Assembly (NCBI GenBank): GCA_013141015.1
Contig: JABFRT010000046.1
Coordinates: 1-64,000 of the forward strand
Reading direction: 5' to 3'
Source: Hyphomicrobium sp.
GTDB taxonomy: Bacteria; Pseudomonadota; Alphaproteobacteria; Rhizobiales; Hyphomicrobiaceae
DNA length: 64,000 bases
Under the pieces are notes generated by a model that did no database searches, was not told the DNA's origin, and saw nothing but the letters and a program-made list of their open reading frames with translations. Made by a program: the position numbers and the translations under genes. How positions within the stretch are numbered: the stretch's first letter is position 1; each line of letters opens with the position of its first letter. Below, one piece after another: positions 33,935 through 44,851 of this stretch.

Positions 33935-35543
33935 TATTGTACCACAGCCAGCGCCTGTCATTCCGGTGCGCCGCCCGTCGGCCGAACAGAGCGCCACGCG
34001 TCTCAAAAGCCGCTACGCCGTCGAACGCCGCTTTAAAGCGCTCGGGCTCGGATCTCTTATGCTGACGGGTCTGTTCCTGCTTTTGCTGTTGGCCAATATC
34101 ACGTTGAACGCCATTCCGGCATTCAGCGAGCACGCAGCCGTGATGGACGTGACGCTCGATCCGGCCGTGATCGATCCAGACGGAAAGAAAGATCCAGCAA
34201 TTCTGGCCGCGGCCGACTACGCCAGCCTGACGCGCGCAGCGTTGATGACGGCCATCCCCGGTGTCGAAGGGCGGGCTGCGAAGAAGCAGTTGGCGTCCGT
34301 TATGAGCAGTGGCGCGGCCGATGACTTGCGCGCCAAGGTGCTCGCCGATCCATCGCTGATCGGCAAGACGATTAAGTTTCCGATGCTGCTGTCGGACGAT
34401 GCCGATCTCTATTTCAAAGGTGAAGGCGTCAAGGCCTCGTCGCGTCCAGGCACAGGCACGATCACGGCAAGCGATAGCAAAGGTCAGATCACGCTGACGT
34501 CAGCGGACAACGCATTCGCAGCTCTGACGGATACCGTCTCGAAGTTTGATCTTGAGAAAGATGACGGCGGGCTGGTTCTTAAATCAAGCATGCCGTCTCA
34601 CCTCGTTGCGCTCAACGGCGGGCTCGTCAAACTGTCGAAGATTTCGCCGTCAAGCGCTACCGGTGAGGTGCTGACGCCGTTGACCTCGGCTGGTCCGGCA
34701 GTTGGCAGTGCGTGGCAATTTGTGACTTATGGTGCGCCGGAAGGGAACCGCCAAGTCAACGATCAGGCCGCGACCTTTCTTGAAAAGCTGAAAGCTTCAG
34801 GCGTGGTGCAGAAAAATTTCAACTGGCGGTTCTTTACGTCGGGCGATAGCCGTGAGCCGGAACTGGCCGGTATTCGCGGCGCGCTTGTCGGAACGTTTCT
34901 GACCCTGCTTGTAACGCTGTCTTTGTGTGTTCCGATTGGGGTTCTGGCGGCCATCTATCTCGAAGAATTCGCGCCGAAGAACTGGTTGACGCATATCATC
35001 GAAGTCAACATCAACAATCTCGCGGCTGTGCCTTCAATTGTGTTCGGTCTTCTCGGTCTTGCGGTGTTTTTGAATTACTTCGGGCTGCCGCGGTCAGCCC
35101 CGCTGGTCGGCGGCCTAGTGCTTGCGCTTCTCGTGTTGCCGACGATCATCATTGCTGCCCGCGCAGCGATTAAGTCGGTTCCGCCGTCGATACGCGAAGC
35201 GGCTATCGGATTGGGTGCGTCGAAGCAACAGGCCGTGTTCCATCACGTGCTGCCGCTCGCTATGCCGGGCATCATGACCGGCACGATCATCGGCATGGCG
35301 CACGCGCTTGGTGAAACAGCGCCGCTGCTGATGATCGGTATGATCGCCTTCATCGTCGATGTTCCCAAGGGCTTGACGGACGCAGCGACGGTACTGCCCG
35401 TGCAAATCTTCTTATGGTCAGATCTTCCAGAAGCCGCATTCCAGCAGCGCACCGCTGCCGCGATCGTTGTGCTTCTCGCATTTCTGCTTCTCATGAACGG
35501 TGCAGCAATATGGCTGCGGAATAAATTCGAGCGCCGGTGGTAG
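33927..35543 (+). CDS. pstA: phosphate ABC transporter permease
   Basis: The second permease subunit of PstSCAB. The 538-residue protein is much longer than the ~300-residue E. coli form because of a ~240-residue periplasmic region between the first membrane helix (about 44-62) and the permease core. The core has [13 protein letters not shown]-like [33 protein letters not shown] and an EAA loop ([20 protein letters not shown]). The start overlaps pstC (ATG within its last codons), indicating coupled translation. Confidence 0.94.
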   Translation: MTDIVPQPAPVIPVRRPSAEQSATRLKSRYAVERRFKALGLGSLMLTGLFLLLLLANITLNAIPAFSEHAAVMDVTLDPAVIDPDGKKDPAILAAADYASLTRAALMTAIPGVEGRAAKKQLASVMSSGAADDLRAKVLADPSLIGKTIKFPMLLSDDADLYFKGEGVKASSRPGTGTITASDSKGQITLTSADNAFAALTDTVSKFDLEKDDGGLVLKSSMPSHLVALNGGLVKLSKISPSSATGEVLTPLTSAGPAVGSAWQFVTYGAPEGNRQVNDQAATFLEKLKASGVVQKNFNWRFFTSGDSREPELAGIRGALVGTFLTLLVTLSLCVPIGVLAAIYLEEFAPKNWLTHIIEVNINNLAAVPSIVFGLLGLAVFLNYFGLPRSAPLVGGLVLALLVLPTIIIAARAAIKSVPPSIREAAIGLGASKQQAVFHHVLPLAMPGIMTGTIIGMAHALGETAPLLMIGMIAFIVDVPKGLTDAATVLPVQIFLWSDLPEAAFQQRTAAAIVVLLAFLLLMNGAAIWLRNKFERRW

Positions 35544-35548
35544 ATATT

Positions 35549-36385
35549 ATGGAGGCTCTGGCAGTGGATATGACGGTAGCAAATCGCATCGAAGCAGAAC
35601 GCTTGGCACCTGTCACAACAGCGGCTAAACCCGCGAAGGTCACCGCAAAGGATGTCAACGTCTATTACGGCGAAAAGCATGCGTTAAAGCATGTCAACGT
35701 CGATATCCCTGATCGGGGCGTGATGAGCTTCATCGGTCCGTCGGGTTGCGGCAAGTCGACGTTCCTGCGCTGCATCAACCGCATGAACGACACGATTTCA
35801 TCATGCAAGGTGACCGGCCTGATCACCATCGACAATCAGGACATCTATGATCCGGCGCTTGATGTCGTGCAGCTGCGCGCCCGCGTCGGCATGGTGTTCC
35901 AGAAGCCCAATCCATTCCCGAAATCGATTTACGACAACGTTGCTTACGGCCCGCGCATTCATGGTCTTGCAAACAACAAGTCCGAGCTTGATCAGATCGT
36001 GACGGCAAGCCTTGAGAAGGCCGGCCTGTGGGGCGAAGTGAAGGATCGCCTTCAGGATTCAGGTACGGGTTTGTCGGGCGGCCAGCAGCAGCGTCTGTGC
36101 ATCGCGCGCGCAATCGCCGTCAATCCGGAAGTCATTTTGATGGACGAGCCTTGCTCCGCGCTCGACCCAATCGCGACCGCCAAAATCGAGACGCTGATCG
36201 ACGATCTGCGCTCCAACTACTGCATCATTATCGTGACCCACTCGATGCAGCAGGCGGCGCGCGTGTCGCAACGGACCGCGTTTTTCCATCTCGGAACGCT
36301 GGTTGAAGAAGGCCCGACTGAGCAGATCTTCTCGATGCCGCACGATCAGCGGACCCAAGATTATATTACTGGCCGGTTCGGCTAA
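35549..36385 (+). CDS. pstB: phosphate ABC transporter ATP-binding protein
   Basis: The ATPase subunit that powers phosphate import. The 278-residue protein has Walker [10 protein letters not shown], the PstB-type signature [20 protein letters not shown], Walker [14 protein letters not shown] and the H-loop [10 protein letters not shown]. The start is uncertain: GTG 35537, ATG 35549 and ATG 35570 are all in frame, and pstA ends at 35543. phoU follows 10 bases after its stop. Confidence 0.97.
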   Translation: MEALAVDMTVANRIEAERLAPVTTAAKPAKVTAKDVNVYYGEKHALKHVNVDIPDRGVMSFIGPSGCGKSTFLRCINRMNDTISSCKVTGLITIDNQDIYDPALDVVQLRARVGMVFQKPNPFPKSIYDNVAYGPRIHGLANNKSELDQIVTASLEKAGLWGEVKDRLQDSGTGLSGGQQQRLCIARAIAVNPEVILMDEPCSALDPIATAKIETLIDDLRSNYCIIIVTHSMQQAARVSQRTAFFHLGTLVEEGPTEQIFSMPHDQRTQDYITGRFG

Positions 36386-36395
36386 GGGACCTATT

Positions 36396-37112
36396 ATGAC
36401 CAACCATATCGTCAAATCCTACGACGCCGAATTCGCCGAACTCGACCGCCTCACCGCGCACATGGGTGGCCTTGCCGAAAAGCTTCTGGCCGACGCATTT
36501 GCATCTCTTGACCGGCGCGATCCGAACCTCGCGGCGATAGCGGTGGCGAGCGACAAGGCGATTGATGCGATTGAACAGCAGGTGCAAGAGCGCGCCATAT
36601 TGATGATTGCAAAGCGTCAGCCGCTGGCCAACGACTTGCGCCACATCATGACGGTTCTGAAGATTGCTGGCGATCTTGAACGCATCGGCGATTTGGCGAA
36701 GAACATTGCCAAGCGGGCGCTGGCTGTTGCCGGTGAAAGCCACCCAAAGCCGCTGATGAACGGCTTGCGTCACATGACCGAACTGGCCATGCGCCAGTTG
36801 AAAGACGTGCTTGACGCGCTGAGCACGCGCGACGCTGTCAAAGCCCGCGAAGTTTGGCACAGCGACGCCGGTCTCGACGCGCTCTACAACTCCGTATTTC
36901 GCGAACTTCTGACCTACATGATGGAAGACCCGCGCAATATCGGCCTTTGCGCCCATTTGTTATTCGGCGCCAAGAACATCGAACGCATCGGCGACCACAC
37001 GACCAATATCGCCGAGAACGTGCTCTATCTGGTCGAAGGCGTGGCAATGACCGACGAACGCCCCAAAGGCGACGATACCAGCTCGATGATCATGACGAAG
37101 CAATCCGGTTAA
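36396..37112 (+). CDS. phoU: phosphate signalling adaptor PhoU
   Basis: PhoU couples the Pst transporter to the PhoR kinase and lowers phosphate uptake. The 238-residue protein consists of two PhoU three-helix repeats with the metal-binding motifs ERIGDLAKNIAKRA (first repeat) and ERIGDHTTNIAENVLYLVEG (second). The ATG at 36396 was chosen; the longer open frame overlaps the end of pstB. Confidence 0.96.
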   Translation: MTNHIVKSYDAEFAELDRLTAHMGGLAEKLLADAFASLDRRDPNLAAIAVASDKAIDAIEQQVQERAILMIAKRQPLANDLRHIMTVLKIAGDLERIGDLAKNIAKRALAVAGESHPKPLMNGLRHMTELAMRQLKDVLDALSTRDAVKAREVWHSDAGLDALYNSVFRELLTYMMEDPRNIGLCAHLLFGAKNIERIGDHTTNIAENVLYLVEGVAMTDERPKGDDTSSMIMTKQSG

Positions 37113-37143
37113 CGTTGCGCGTTTGCTGCGAAGAGAAAGTTTC

Positions 37144-37836
37144 ATGCCGGCTAAAATTCTGCTGATCGAAGATGACGAGACGATTGTCACGCTGCTCGAC
37201 TATAATTTGCGGTCTTCGGGCTATGACGTCGCAATCGCGCCCTCCGCCGAGGAAGGAGAGCTGATACTTGCCGAACAGCTGATCGATCTCGTGGTGTTGG
37301 ATTGGATGTTGCCAGATATGTCTGGTATCGAATTGTGCGGCCGCCTTCGCCGCACAGGCAAGTTGCCGCGCATACCGATCCTGATGCTGACGGCGCGCGG
37401 CGAAGAAGCCGACCGTGTGCGTGGCTTCGCCAACGGCGCCGATGACTATGTAACCAAGCCATTCTCGGTGCCGGAGCTGATGGCGCGCATCAAAGCGCTG
37501 CTGCGGCGGTCAGCGCCGAGCCGCGTCAGCGAAGTCTTGTCGGTGGGCGATATCGCGCTCGACCGCGAGGCGCATCGCGTGACGCGATCCAGCCGCGAAG
37601 TGTCGCTTGGGCCAACCGAATACCGCCTGCTTGAGGTGCTTTTGGAAAGTGCTGGGCGCGTTCTCTCGCGCAATCAGCTGATCGATCGCGTGTGGGGATC
37701 AACCGCCGAAATTGATGAGCGGACGATTGACGTGCATGTCGGGCGGCTACGCAAGGCGCTGGTGCGTGGCAATGAATTCGATCCGATCCGCACAGTGCGG
37801 GGGGCCGGGTATTCGTTCGAGACGCCGCCTAAGTAA
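37144..37836 (+). CDS. phoB: phosphate regulon response regulator
   Basis: OmpR-family regulator activated by PhoR under phosphate limitation. The 230-residue protein has a receiver domain with acidic pocket EDDE (9-12) and phosphorylation site Asp53 (LDWMLPDMSG), Lys in VTKPFSVPEL, then a winged-helix DNA-binding domain (LGPTEYRLLEVLLESAGRVL ... IDVHVGRLRKAL ... VRGAGYSF). ATG 37144 was chosen since the domain starts there. It is convergent with rlmH 19 bases away. Confidence 0.96.
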   Translation: MPAKILLIEDDETIVTLLDYNLRSSGYDVAIAPSAEEGELILAEQLIDLVVLDWMLPDMSGIELCGRLRRTGKLPRIPILMLTARGEEADRVRGFANGADDYVTKPFSVPELMARIKALLRRSAPSRVSEVLSVGDIALDREAHRVTRSSREVSLGPTEYRLLEVLLESAGRVLSRNQLIDRVWGSTAEIDERTIDVHVGRLRKALVRGNEFDPIRTVRGAGYSFETPPK

Positions 37837-37855
37837 TTGCCAATCCCGTTCAGCT

Positions 37856-38338
37856 TTAGGCTCGGTGGTATGGGTGTCCTGTCAGGATCGTTGCTGCCCG
37901 GTACAATTGTTCGATCAGCACCACGCGGGCCAGCCCGTGCGGAAGCGTGAAAGACCCAAGTGACAATTTGATATCTGCGCTGCCGAGTACGTCGGCGCCA
38001 TGACCGTCAGGGCCGCCGATCAGCAACGCGCAGGTCTTGACGCCGCTATCAGCGTGCCGGCCAAGCAGCTTGGCAAACGCGTCGCTGGTGAATTGGCGGC
38101 CGTTTTCATCAAGCGCGATTTTGAGCGTGGCGCCGGTCGCCGCCTTCAACAGCCGTTGCGCTTCGTCGGCCTTGCGGGCGTCAACCGTCTCCGCCCGGCT
38201 TTCGTTGAGTTCGGTGATCTCGAGCGGGCCAAAGCCAACTGGCTTGCCGGTAACCGCAAGCCGCTTGGCGTAACGCTCACAGATGCCGCGCTCTTCGGCA
38301 TCCTTGAGCTTACCGACAGCGGCAATAATCAGGCGCAT
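37856..38338 (-). CDS. rlmH: 23S rRNA (pseudouridine1915-N3)-methyltransferase
   Basis: RlmH methylates pseudouridine 1915 in helix 69 of 23S rRNA, using S-adenosylmethionine. The 160-residue SPOUT-family protein has LLIGGPDGHGADVLGSAD (knot region) and the C-terminal LSLGSFTLPHGLARVVLIEQ and YRAATILTGHPYHR, diagnostic for the family. It lies 8 bases after rsfS in the same direction, the usual rsfS-rlmH pair. Confidence 0.97.
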   Translation of the reverse strand: MRLIIAAVGKLKDAEERGICERYAKRLAVTGKPVGFGPLEITELNESRAETVDARKADEAQRLLKAATGATLKIALDENGRQFTSDAFAKLLGRHADSGVKTCALLIGGPDGHGADVLGSADIKLSLGSFTLPHGLARVVLIEQLYRAATILTGHPYHRA

Positions 38339-38346
38339 GGCAAGCG

Positions 38347-38868
38347 CTAGTGTTGCGAAGGGTCGCCTGACGACGTGTCTGGCGGAATTTCAGCCTTCCA
38401 CATTTTTTCGAGATTATAGAATTCGCGCACTTCGGGACGGAAGATATGGACGATGATATCGCCAGTATCGACCAGCACCCAGTCACACGCGGGAACGCCT
38501 TCGACGCGCACAGGAATGCCGGTCGCCTCTTTAATTTTCTGGGCGATCTGATCGGCAATCGCGCCGACGTGACGATCTGTGCGCCCGGAAGCGACAACCA
38601 TGTAGTCGCCGAGCGAAGATTTGCCTTCAAGCGGAATGGTGACAATTTCCTCGGCCTTGGCATCGTCAAGCCAAGTGACGACATCGGCGAGGAGCGAAGC
38701 CGAGGCCGGCGTTGCGGCTTTGGGCTTGGCGGTAGACGCGCGCTTGGCGGCGCCTCCAGTCGTGGATCGGATCAAGCGGTAAGCGTCCTTTGCTAGTTCA
38801 ACCCGCAATAGAGGTTTGGCCGTTTTGGCCGTAGCTGCGATGATAAGGCCCCGGCCCGGTGCGGGCAA
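38347..38868 (-). CDS. rsfS: ribosome silencing factor (RsfS/Iojap)
   Basis: RsfS binds ribosomal protein uL14 and prevents subunit joining when nutrients are scarce. The conserved domain begins around DVVTWLDDAKAEEIVTIPLE and includes YMVVASGRTDRHVGAIADQI, DWVLVDTGDIIVHIF and REFYNLEKMW. The 5' end is uncertain: the frame opens with TTG at 38868 and the first ~55 residues are Ala/Lys-rich and not part of the family, so a later start is possible. Confidence 0.93.
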   Translation of the reverse strand: MPAPGRGLIIAATAKTAKPLLRVELAKDAYRLIRSTTGGAAKRASTAKPKAATPASASLLADVVTWLDDAKAEEIVTIPLEGKSSLGDYMVVASGRTDRHVGAIADQIAQKIKEATGIPVRVEGVPACDWVLVDTGDIIVHIFRPEVREFYNLEKMWKAEIPPDTSSGDPSQH

Positions 38869-38930
38869 ATCAAATTCTCTGCGCCGGCGCTTCGGTTAAC
38901 AGCGTTATTTATCAATGGGATGACGCATAG

Positions 38931-39590
38931 CTACGCGCCCCGGGTGGCGGCCTGCTGCCGCAAAGCGGTCGATGAGAGCCCGGAAAGGCGACTGGTGAGG
39001 AAGGTCCAGGCGGGGGCTCTCATAGTCGCGAGACGCGTGGCTTTGGTCTCTGGAACGCGCGTTTTGGCCATCGTCGCACCGGCTGGCCGCGCCAAGGCTT
39101 TGAGACGCCAGCCGGGGCGGTCTACGACGGCAATTGGAAAGCGTGCGGCGATTGCGCGCCAATGCTGCCAGCGATCAAAGGTCGCGAGATTGTCAGCGCC
39201 CATGACCCAGACAAAGTGCACGTGCGGATAGCGCCGCTTGAGAAACGCCAGCGTTGCGGCGGTGTAGGGCGTGCCAAGCTCGGCTTCAAATCCGGTGACT
39301 TTCATTTGCCGTCCGCGCGCGATCTTTTGAGCCGCCGCCATGCGCGCATGGAGCGGCGGCAATTGGCCGTTTGATTTGAGCGGATTGCCAGGCGTCACCA
39401 CCCACCATAGTTGATCGAGGCCTAAGCGTTTGACTGCGGTTTCGGCGACGATCGCGTGGCCGGCGTGCGGCGGATTAAACGTGCCGCCCATGATGCCGAT
39501 GCGCTGACCGGCAAAGACGAGAGGTGTCTTGACGCGCAGCGAGCCGAAGTCGCGGACCGGGATTTTTCTCGCCAAAGTTTGCTGCCTCAC
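38931..39590 (-). CDS. nadD: nicotinate-nucleotide adenylyltransferase
   Basis: NadD adenylates nicotinate mononucleotide in NAD synthesis. The 219-residue protein has the nucleotidyltransferase motif GGTFNPPHAGH (about 35-45), then WWVVTPGNPLK, VWVMGADNLATFDRW and a late SSTALRQQ (the ISSTxIR motif). It lies 10 bases downstream of proA, in a block transcribed proB-proA-nadD-rsfS-rlmH. Confidence 0.96.
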   Translation of the reverse strand: MRQQTLARKIPVRDFGSLRVKTPLVFAGQRIGIMGGTFNPPHAGHAIVAETAVKRLGLDQLWWVVTPGNPLKSNGQLPPLHARMAAAQKIARGRQMKVTGFEAELGTPYTAATLAFLKRRYPHVHFVWVMGADNLATFDRWQHWRAIAARFPIAVVDRPGWRLKALARPAGATMAKTRVPETKATRLATMRAPAWTFLTSRLSGLSSTALRQQAATRGA

Positions 39591-39600
39591 CCGGTCATGT

Positions 39601-40887
39601 CTAAACGGGCCGCGTCTGGCCAGTGCCGCGCACTTTGTATTTGAATGTGGTCAGCTGTTCGACGCCGACCGGTCCGCGTGCGTGCATCTTTCCAGTTGCG
39701 ATGCCGATCTCGGCGCCAAAGCCGAATTCGCCGCCGTCTGCAAACTGCGTCGATGCGTTGACCAGCACGATTGCGCTATCGACGCGGTTCAAGAACAGCT
39801 CAGCGGTCGCTTCGCATTCGGTGATAATTGCGTCTGTGTGCTGCGAGCCGTATTGGGCAATGTGGGCAATTGCATCGTCGACGCCATCGACTGTTTTGAC
39901 GGCGATGATCGCGTCGAGAAACTCACGGCCGTAGTCGTCAGGTGCCGCCGCTTTTACGCGTGCGTCGGCCTTTTGCGCCGCCGCGTCGCCGCGCACTTCG
40001 CAACCGGCGTCAAGCAGCGCTTTGACGAGCGGCGTCAGGTAATCTTCGTGCGCGTTCTTATCAACCAGCAGGCATTCGGTTGCGCCGCACACGCCGGTGC
40101 GCCGCATTTTTCCATTGAGCACAACGGGAATGGCGATGTCGAGATCGGCGCCGCGATCAACATAGATATGGCAGATGCCTTCCAAGTGGGCGAACACAGG
40201 CACGCGCGCTTCATCCTGCACGCGTTGCACCAGGCTCTTGCCGCCGCGCGGTACGATCACGTCGATTGCGCCGTCGAGGCCTTTGAGCATTTCACCGACG
40301 GCTGCGCGATCCGTCACCGGCACCAGCTGAATGGCGGTCTCAGGCAGCTCCGCCGCGCGAAGGCCTTCAACAAGAGCCGCGTGAATAGCGACGCTTGAGT
40401 GATGGCTTTCCGATCCGCCGCGCAAAATGGCGGCGTTGCCGGCTTTGAGCGAAAGGCCGCCCGCGTCTGCTGTCACATTCGGGCGGCTTTCGTAAATGAT
40501 GCCGATCACGCCCAACGGCACACGCACGCGCTGGAATTTAAGGCCGTTCGGCCGCGTCCATTCAGCGAGCACCGTGCCGACCGGATCGGCGAGCGCGGCG
40601 ATGTCGATCAGGCCTTGGGCGATGGCGTCAATGCGCTTGTCATCAAGCTTCAACCGGTCGATGAACGCCGCCGGGCGGTTTGCGGTTTCAGCCGCCGCGA
40701 TATCCTTGGCGTTGGCGGCTAGAATTTGCGGCACAGCTTTTCGCAGTGCGGCGGCTGCGTGAACCAGCGCGGCATTTTTCTGATCGGTCGTCGCAATAGC
40801 CAACGCGCGGGCCGCCTCACGCGCACGCCGTCCGATGTCACGCATCAGCGTCGCGGTATCATCAGAGATGCGGTCAATCGTGTTCAC
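39601..40887 (-). CDS. proA: gamma-glutamyl phosphate reductase
   Basis: ProA reduces gamma-glutamyl phosphate to glutamate semialdehyde in proline synthesis. The 428-residue protein of the aldehyde dehydrogenase family has [40 protein letters not shown] and the catalytic-cysteine region [12 protein letters not shown]. Its start is 3 bases downstream of the proB stop. Confidence 0.97.
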   Translation of the reverse strand: MNTIDRISDDTATLMRDIGRRAREAARALAIATTDQKNAALVHAAAALRKAVPQILAANAKDIAAAETANRPAAFIDRLKLDDKRIDAIAQGLIDIAALADPVGTVLAEWTRPNGLKFQRVRVPLGVIGIIYESRPNVTADAGGLSLKAGNAAILRGGSESHHSSVAIHAALVEGLRAAELPETAIQLVPVTDRAAVGEMLKGLDGAIDVIVPRGGKSLVQRVQDEARVPVFAHLEGICHIYVDRGADLDIAIPVVLNGKMRRTGVCGATECLLVDKNAHEDYLTPLVKALLDAGCEVRGDAAAQKADARVKAAAPDDYGREFLDAIIAVKTVDGVDDAIAHIAQYGSQHTDAIITECEATAELFLNRVDSAIVLVNASTQFADGGEFGFGAEIGIATGKMHARGPVGVEQLTTFKYKVRGTGQTRPV

Positions 40888-40890
40888 GTC

Positions 40891-42051
40891 TCACTTCCTG
40901 TTTAATGCCATATCATCACGATGGATCAGCGTCGCCTCTCCGTCGTATCCGAGAATTGCGGCGATCTCGGTCGAACGTTTGCCGATGATGCGCTGCGCTT
41001 CCTCGCTCTTGTAGGCAATCAACCCGCGCCCCAGTTCAACACCGGTTACCGAGCGGATGATGACCGCGTCCCCGCGATCAAAATTTCCTTCAACGCGGCT
41101 CACTCCTGCGGGCAGCAGGCTTTTTCCGGACAGCAAGGCTTTCTCGGCGCCGGCATCTAGAATGACTTGGCCGGCCGGCACCAGTTGCCCCGCCAGCCAG
41201 CGTTTTTTCGCCGTCACCGGATCGGACTTGGCCAAGAACCACGTGACCTTCGCGCCGTCAGCAATGGCGCGCAACGGGTGCATGATCTTGCCGGTAGTGA
41301 TGACCATATTGGTGCCAGCGCCAAGCGCGATCTTGCCGGCTTCAACCTTGGTCTTCATGCCGCCTTTCGACAATTCTGTTCCGGCATCTCCCGCCATCGC
41401 TTCGATTTCGGGAGTGATCTCGGTGACCAGCGGAATGTGTTGCGCGTTCGGGTCGTCGTTCGGCGGTGCGGTGTAGAGCCCGTCGATGTCCGACAACAAC
41501 ACAAGGCAATCGGCGGACACCATCGACGCGACGCGGGCCGACAAGCGATCATTGTCGCCATAGCGGATTTCAGCGGTCGCGACCGTGTCGTTCTCATTGA
41601 CGACGGGGATGGCCTTCAGCGACAGCAGCACTTCAATGGTGTGGCGCGCATTGAGATAGCGGCGGCGCTCTTCGGTGTCGCCGAGGGTCAATAGAATTTG
41701 TGCCGCCGTCAGTCCGCGGGCGTTGGCTAGTTCCTGGTAGGCGTGCGCCAAACTGATCTGGCCGACGCTGGCTGCGGCCTGGCTTTGCTCCAATTCCAGC
41801 GCACCCTTTGGGAGCCCCAGCTTATGGCGTCCAAGTGCGACCGCACCGGATGAGACCAGCACAATATCTTTGCCGGCCTTGGAGAGTTCCGCGACGTCGT
41901 CCATCAGCGAGTTCAGCCATTCGGCTTTCAGCTGTCCGGTCGCGCGGTCGGCAAGCAGCGCCGAGCCGATTTTTACGACAATGCGCTTTGCCGAATGCCA
42001 TTCGGGGCGGACATGCGATGCAATGCCAGTGATGGTTTTGGTGCGGGACAT
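40891..42051 (-). CDS. proB: glutamate 5-kinase
   Basis: ProB phosphorylates glutamate, the first step of proline synthesis, and is the feedback-controlled enzyme. The 386-residue protein has an amino-acid kinase domain ([49 protein letters not shown]-like [14 protein letters not shown]) and a C-terminal PUA domain after about 285 ([16 protein letters not shown]). ATG 42051 is at the start of homology; upstream sequence in the same frame is unlikely to be translated. Confidence 0.97.
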   Translation of the reverse strand: MSRTKTITGIASHVRPEWHSAKRIVVKIGSALLADRATGQLKAEWLNSLMDDVAELSKAGKDIVLVSSGAVALGRHKLGLPKGALELEQSQAAASVGQISLAHAYQELANARGLTAAQILLTLGDTEERRRYLNARHTIEVLLSLKAIPVVNENDTVATAEIRYGDNDRLSARVASMVSADCLVLLSDIDGLYTAPPNDDPNAQHIPLVTEITPEIEAMAGDAGTELSKGGMKTKVEAGKIALGAGTNMVITTGKIMHPLRAIADGAKVTWFLAKSDPVTAKKRWLAGQLVPAGQVILDAGAEKALLSGKSLLPAGVSRVEGNFDRGDAVIIRSVTGVELGRGLIAYKSEEAQRIIGKRSTEIAAILGYDGEATLIHRDDMALNRK

Positions 42052-42264
42052 GATCTGTGGGCCAGCGGGTGTGATGGGTCGGCGCAATGCGTGGTCAAAG
42101 GAAAAGCCACAGCTGAGGCGCGCGAGCAAGGGCATTGCGCTAGGCGTGCCACATTTGCAGGGCGCTTGGCGCCTGTGCAACCGTTAATTTGGCTGGATGG
42201 GCGCGTCGTGACGTGCCAGCGTGACGCGGACCAATGATTTGTGCGGCTCAAGAGGGGAAGAGGC

Positions 42265-43797
42265 GTGACGGAAACGCGTATTTGGACAGGCAGCTACCTG
42301 CTCGGCCAGCTGCAAAAAGCGCTGCTCAATCCCATTCAGTCGTTCCGGCTTCAGTATCTGCCGCTGTTGATGGTTTACTTTGCCTATGGCGCGCTTGGAT
42401 TGATCTCGGTCGCCGAAACCTTTTGGATCAAGAAGAACCTATCGCTCTCGCCGTCGCAGCTGGCGTCGTTAAGTGTCTGGCTGACGCTGCCGTGGACCAT
42501 CAAAATGGTGTTCGGCGAGCTTGTCGATGCGGTGCCAATTTTTGGCTCACAGCGCCGCGCCTATGTTGTGATCGGTGGTAGTTTCATTGCCGCCGGCCTG
42601 TTGATGCTGGCGGGTGCGGCTGGCGGATGGCTGACGTTCGCGAGCCCGGAGAACATGTACCGGCTCGGCTCGTTCTTGTCGATTGTCGGCGTGGTGCTGC
42701 AAGACGTAACAGCCGACGCGATGAGCACCGAAGTTGTCGAACGGCATAACGCCGACGGCACGGAACGGCTAAAGGACGAGGTCAATCGCGAACTCGGCAT
42801 GGTCCAAGTGTTGGGCCGCTTGGCACTGTCACTCGGCGCGTTCGCGGTTGCGGGCACGGCCGGGTGGCTGGCCAGCATTTATTCGTATGAAACGGTCTTT
42901 CTGATGGGGCTCATCATCCCTGTTATTTCCGTCACGGGTGCCATGCTTGTGAAGCTTGATAAAGTTGAGAGCCGGCCCATCGACTGGCGCATTCTCGGCG
43001 GCGGAATTGTTTTCGGTGCGGTCGTGGCGGCCCTCGCGTACGCCGGTTTTCCAGGCAATCAGGAAATCGTATTTGTAGTCTCGCTGGCGGTTGTGATTGC
43101 CATGCTGGTGCGGGTGGTCGGCGATTTGGATGAAGCGGCCAAACGCAAAATATTCTTCGCCGCGTTGATCATCTTCGTGTTCCGCGCGGCACCGTCGGTT
43201 GGCTCAGGCTACACGTGGTTCACAATGGACGTGCTCGGCTTTGATGAAGCGTTCCAAGGCACGCTCAATCAAATCGGCACGGCGCTCGCGCTGCTCGGAA
43301 CGTGGCTGTTTTCCGACGCGATCACACGCCGCCCGGTAACGCAGGTGCTGTTGTGGCTGACCGTTGCAACGGCTGTTCTCTCGTTGCCAAGCCTTGGCTT
43401 GACGCTTGGGTTGCACAACTGGACCGAGAGCCTGTTTGGCTTTGGCGCGCGCACGATTGCGGTGATTGATACGGCCGCGTCGTCGCCGTTTGCCCAGCTT
43501 TCAATGATCCCGCTGCTGACGCTGTGTGCGATTTACGCGCCCGAGGGGCGCCGCGCCAGCTGGTTTGCACTGATGGCGTCGCTGATGAATCTGGCGCTGG
43601 TGGCGGCCGCGCTGCAGACCAAGTATCTCAACATGATGCTGGTCGTTGATCGCGGGTCGTATGGCAATCTGCCGGTGCTGCTGATGACCGCGATGTTGAT
43701 CGGTCTTGCGATGCCGCTGATCGCCATTCTGGCGTTAGGACCGAAGATCAACGGCCATAATGCGGCAGCGCCAGCGGCCGCAACACCCGGCAGTTAG
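42265..43797 (+). CDS. BT1/folate-biopterin-type MFS transporter
   Basis: The protein has about 510 residues and 12 predicted membrane helices. The segment ISVAETFWIKKNLSLSPSQL, then LTLPWTIKMVFGELVDAVPI and SQRRAYVVIGG, match the BT1 (folate-biopterin transporter) branch of the MFS. GTG 42265 has AGGGGAAGAGG directly upstream; GTG 42241 is an alternative. It lies on the plus strand between obgE and proB, which face the other way. The substrate is unknown: plant and cyanobacterial relatives move folates, but close bacterial homologs are uncharacterised. Confidence 0.82.
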   Translation: MTETRIWTGSYLLGQLQKALLNPIQSFRLQYLPLLMVYFAYGALGLISVAETFWIKKNLSLSPSQLASLSVWLTLPWTIKMVFGELVDAVPIFGSQRRAYVVIGGSFIAAGLLMLAGAAGGWLTFASPENMYRLGSFLSIVGVVLQDVTADAMSTEVVERHNADGTERLKDEVNRELGMVQVLGRLALSLGAFAVAGTAGWLASIYSYETVFLMGLIIPVISVTGAMLVKLDKVESRPIDWRILGGGIVFGAVVAALAYAGFPGNQEIVFVVSLAVVIAMLVRVVGDLDEAAKRKIFFAALIIFVFRAAPSVGSGYTWFTMDVLGFDEAFQGTLNQIGTALALLGTWLFSDAITRRPVTQVLLWLTVATAVLSLPSLGLTLGLHNWTESLFGFGARTIAVIDTAASSPFAQLSMIPLLTLCAIYAPEGRRASWFALMASLMNLALVAAALQTKYLNMMLVVDRGSYGNLPVLLMTAMLIGLAMPLIAILALGPKINGHNAAAPAAATPGS

Positions 43798-43810
43798 AGC
43801 CGCGAGCGTT

Positions 43811-44851
43811 TTAAGGCGTCCACGGCCCTTGAGCCGCCTCGTCCTCGTCGGCCTCGCTTTGGCCGGTACGGGTGATTTCGCGCGTGAGTGCATACAGCGC
43901 ATCCTTGACGCCCTGGCCGGAGACCGCCGACAGAACCAGCGGCGTCTTGCGCGCGGCTTTCTTGAGGTCTGCGAACTTCGCCTGCAAGGTTTCCGCATCG
44001 AGCGCGTCGGCTTTGGATAGCGCAACGATCTCTTTCTTTTTGTGCAGCTCTTCGCTGTAGGCCTTCAATTCGCGGCGCACGGTTTTATATGCTGTCGCGA
44101 CGTCCTCTTCGGTCGCATCAACCAGATGCAACAGCACGCGGCAGCGCTCAACGTGGCCGAGGAACTGATCACCTAAACCCGCGCCTTCATGGGCGCCTTC
44201 GATGAGGCCAGGAATATCGGCCAGCACGAAATCCTTGTCGCCCGTGCGCACGACGCCGAGGTTCGGGTGCAGGGTCGTGAATGGATAGTCGGCGATCTTC
44301 GGCTTGGCGGCGCTGACGGCGGCGAGAAATGTCGATTTGCCGGCGTTCGGCAGGCCGACAAGGCCCGCGTCTGCAATCAGCTTCAAGCGCAACCAGATGG
44401 TCAACTCTTCGCCCGGCAATCCCGGGTTGGCGTGCGTTGGCGCTTGATTGGTGGCGCTCTTGAAATGTGCATTGCCAAAGCCGCCGTTGCCGCCCTTGGC
44501 GATCAACAGGCGCTGGCCGGGAACCGTCAAATCGCCAAGCAGCGTCTCGCCATCTTCAGCGAACACTTCAGTGCCCGGCGGAACCTTGATGATCACGTCG
44601 TCGCCGTTGGCGCCGGCGCGGTTCTGGCCCATGCCGCCTTGGCCGCTCTTGGCTTTAAAGTGTTGCTGATAGCGGTAGTCGATCAGCGTGTTGAGATTGG
44701 CGACGCATTCGATCCACGCATCGCCACCCTTGCCGCCGTCGCCGCCGTTGGGGCCGCCGAACTCGATGAATTTTTCGCGCCTAAAGCCGATGCAGCCGTT
44801 GCCGCCTGAACCTGAGAACACATAGATTTTCGCTTGATCTAGAAATTTCAT
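43811..44851 (-). CDS. obgE: Obg family GTPase
   Basis: Essential GTPase that acts in 50S ribosome assembly and stress control. The 346-residue protein has the Gly-rich Obg fold at 1-158 ([26 protein letters not shown]), then the G domain with G1 GLPNAGKST, switch regions, G3 DIPGLIEGA and G4-like SKAD. The short C-terminus after the G domain is acidic. Its 5' end overlaps the upstream GNAT gene by 4 bases. Confidence 0.97.
   Translation of the reverse strand: MKFLDQAKIYVFSGSGGNGCIGFRREKFIEFGGPNGGDGGKGGDAWIECVANLNTLIDYRYQQHFKAKSGQGGMGQNRAGANGDDVIIKVPPGTEVFAEDGETLLGDLTVPGQRLLIAKGGNGGFGNAHFKSATNQAPTHANPGLPGEELTIWLRLKLIADAGLVGLPNAGKSTFLAAVSAAKPKIADYPFTTLHPNLGVVRTGDKDFVLADIPGLIEGAHEGAGLGDQFLGHVERCRVLLHLVDATEEDVATAYKTVRRELKAYSEELHKKKEIVALSKADALDAETLQAKFADLKKAARKTPLVLSAVSGQGVKDALYALTREITRTGQSEADEDEAAQGPWTP

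Noticed and set aside
39529-40398. Plus-strand 289-codon open frame
   Set aside because: It is antisense to proA; no start site or homology supports it.
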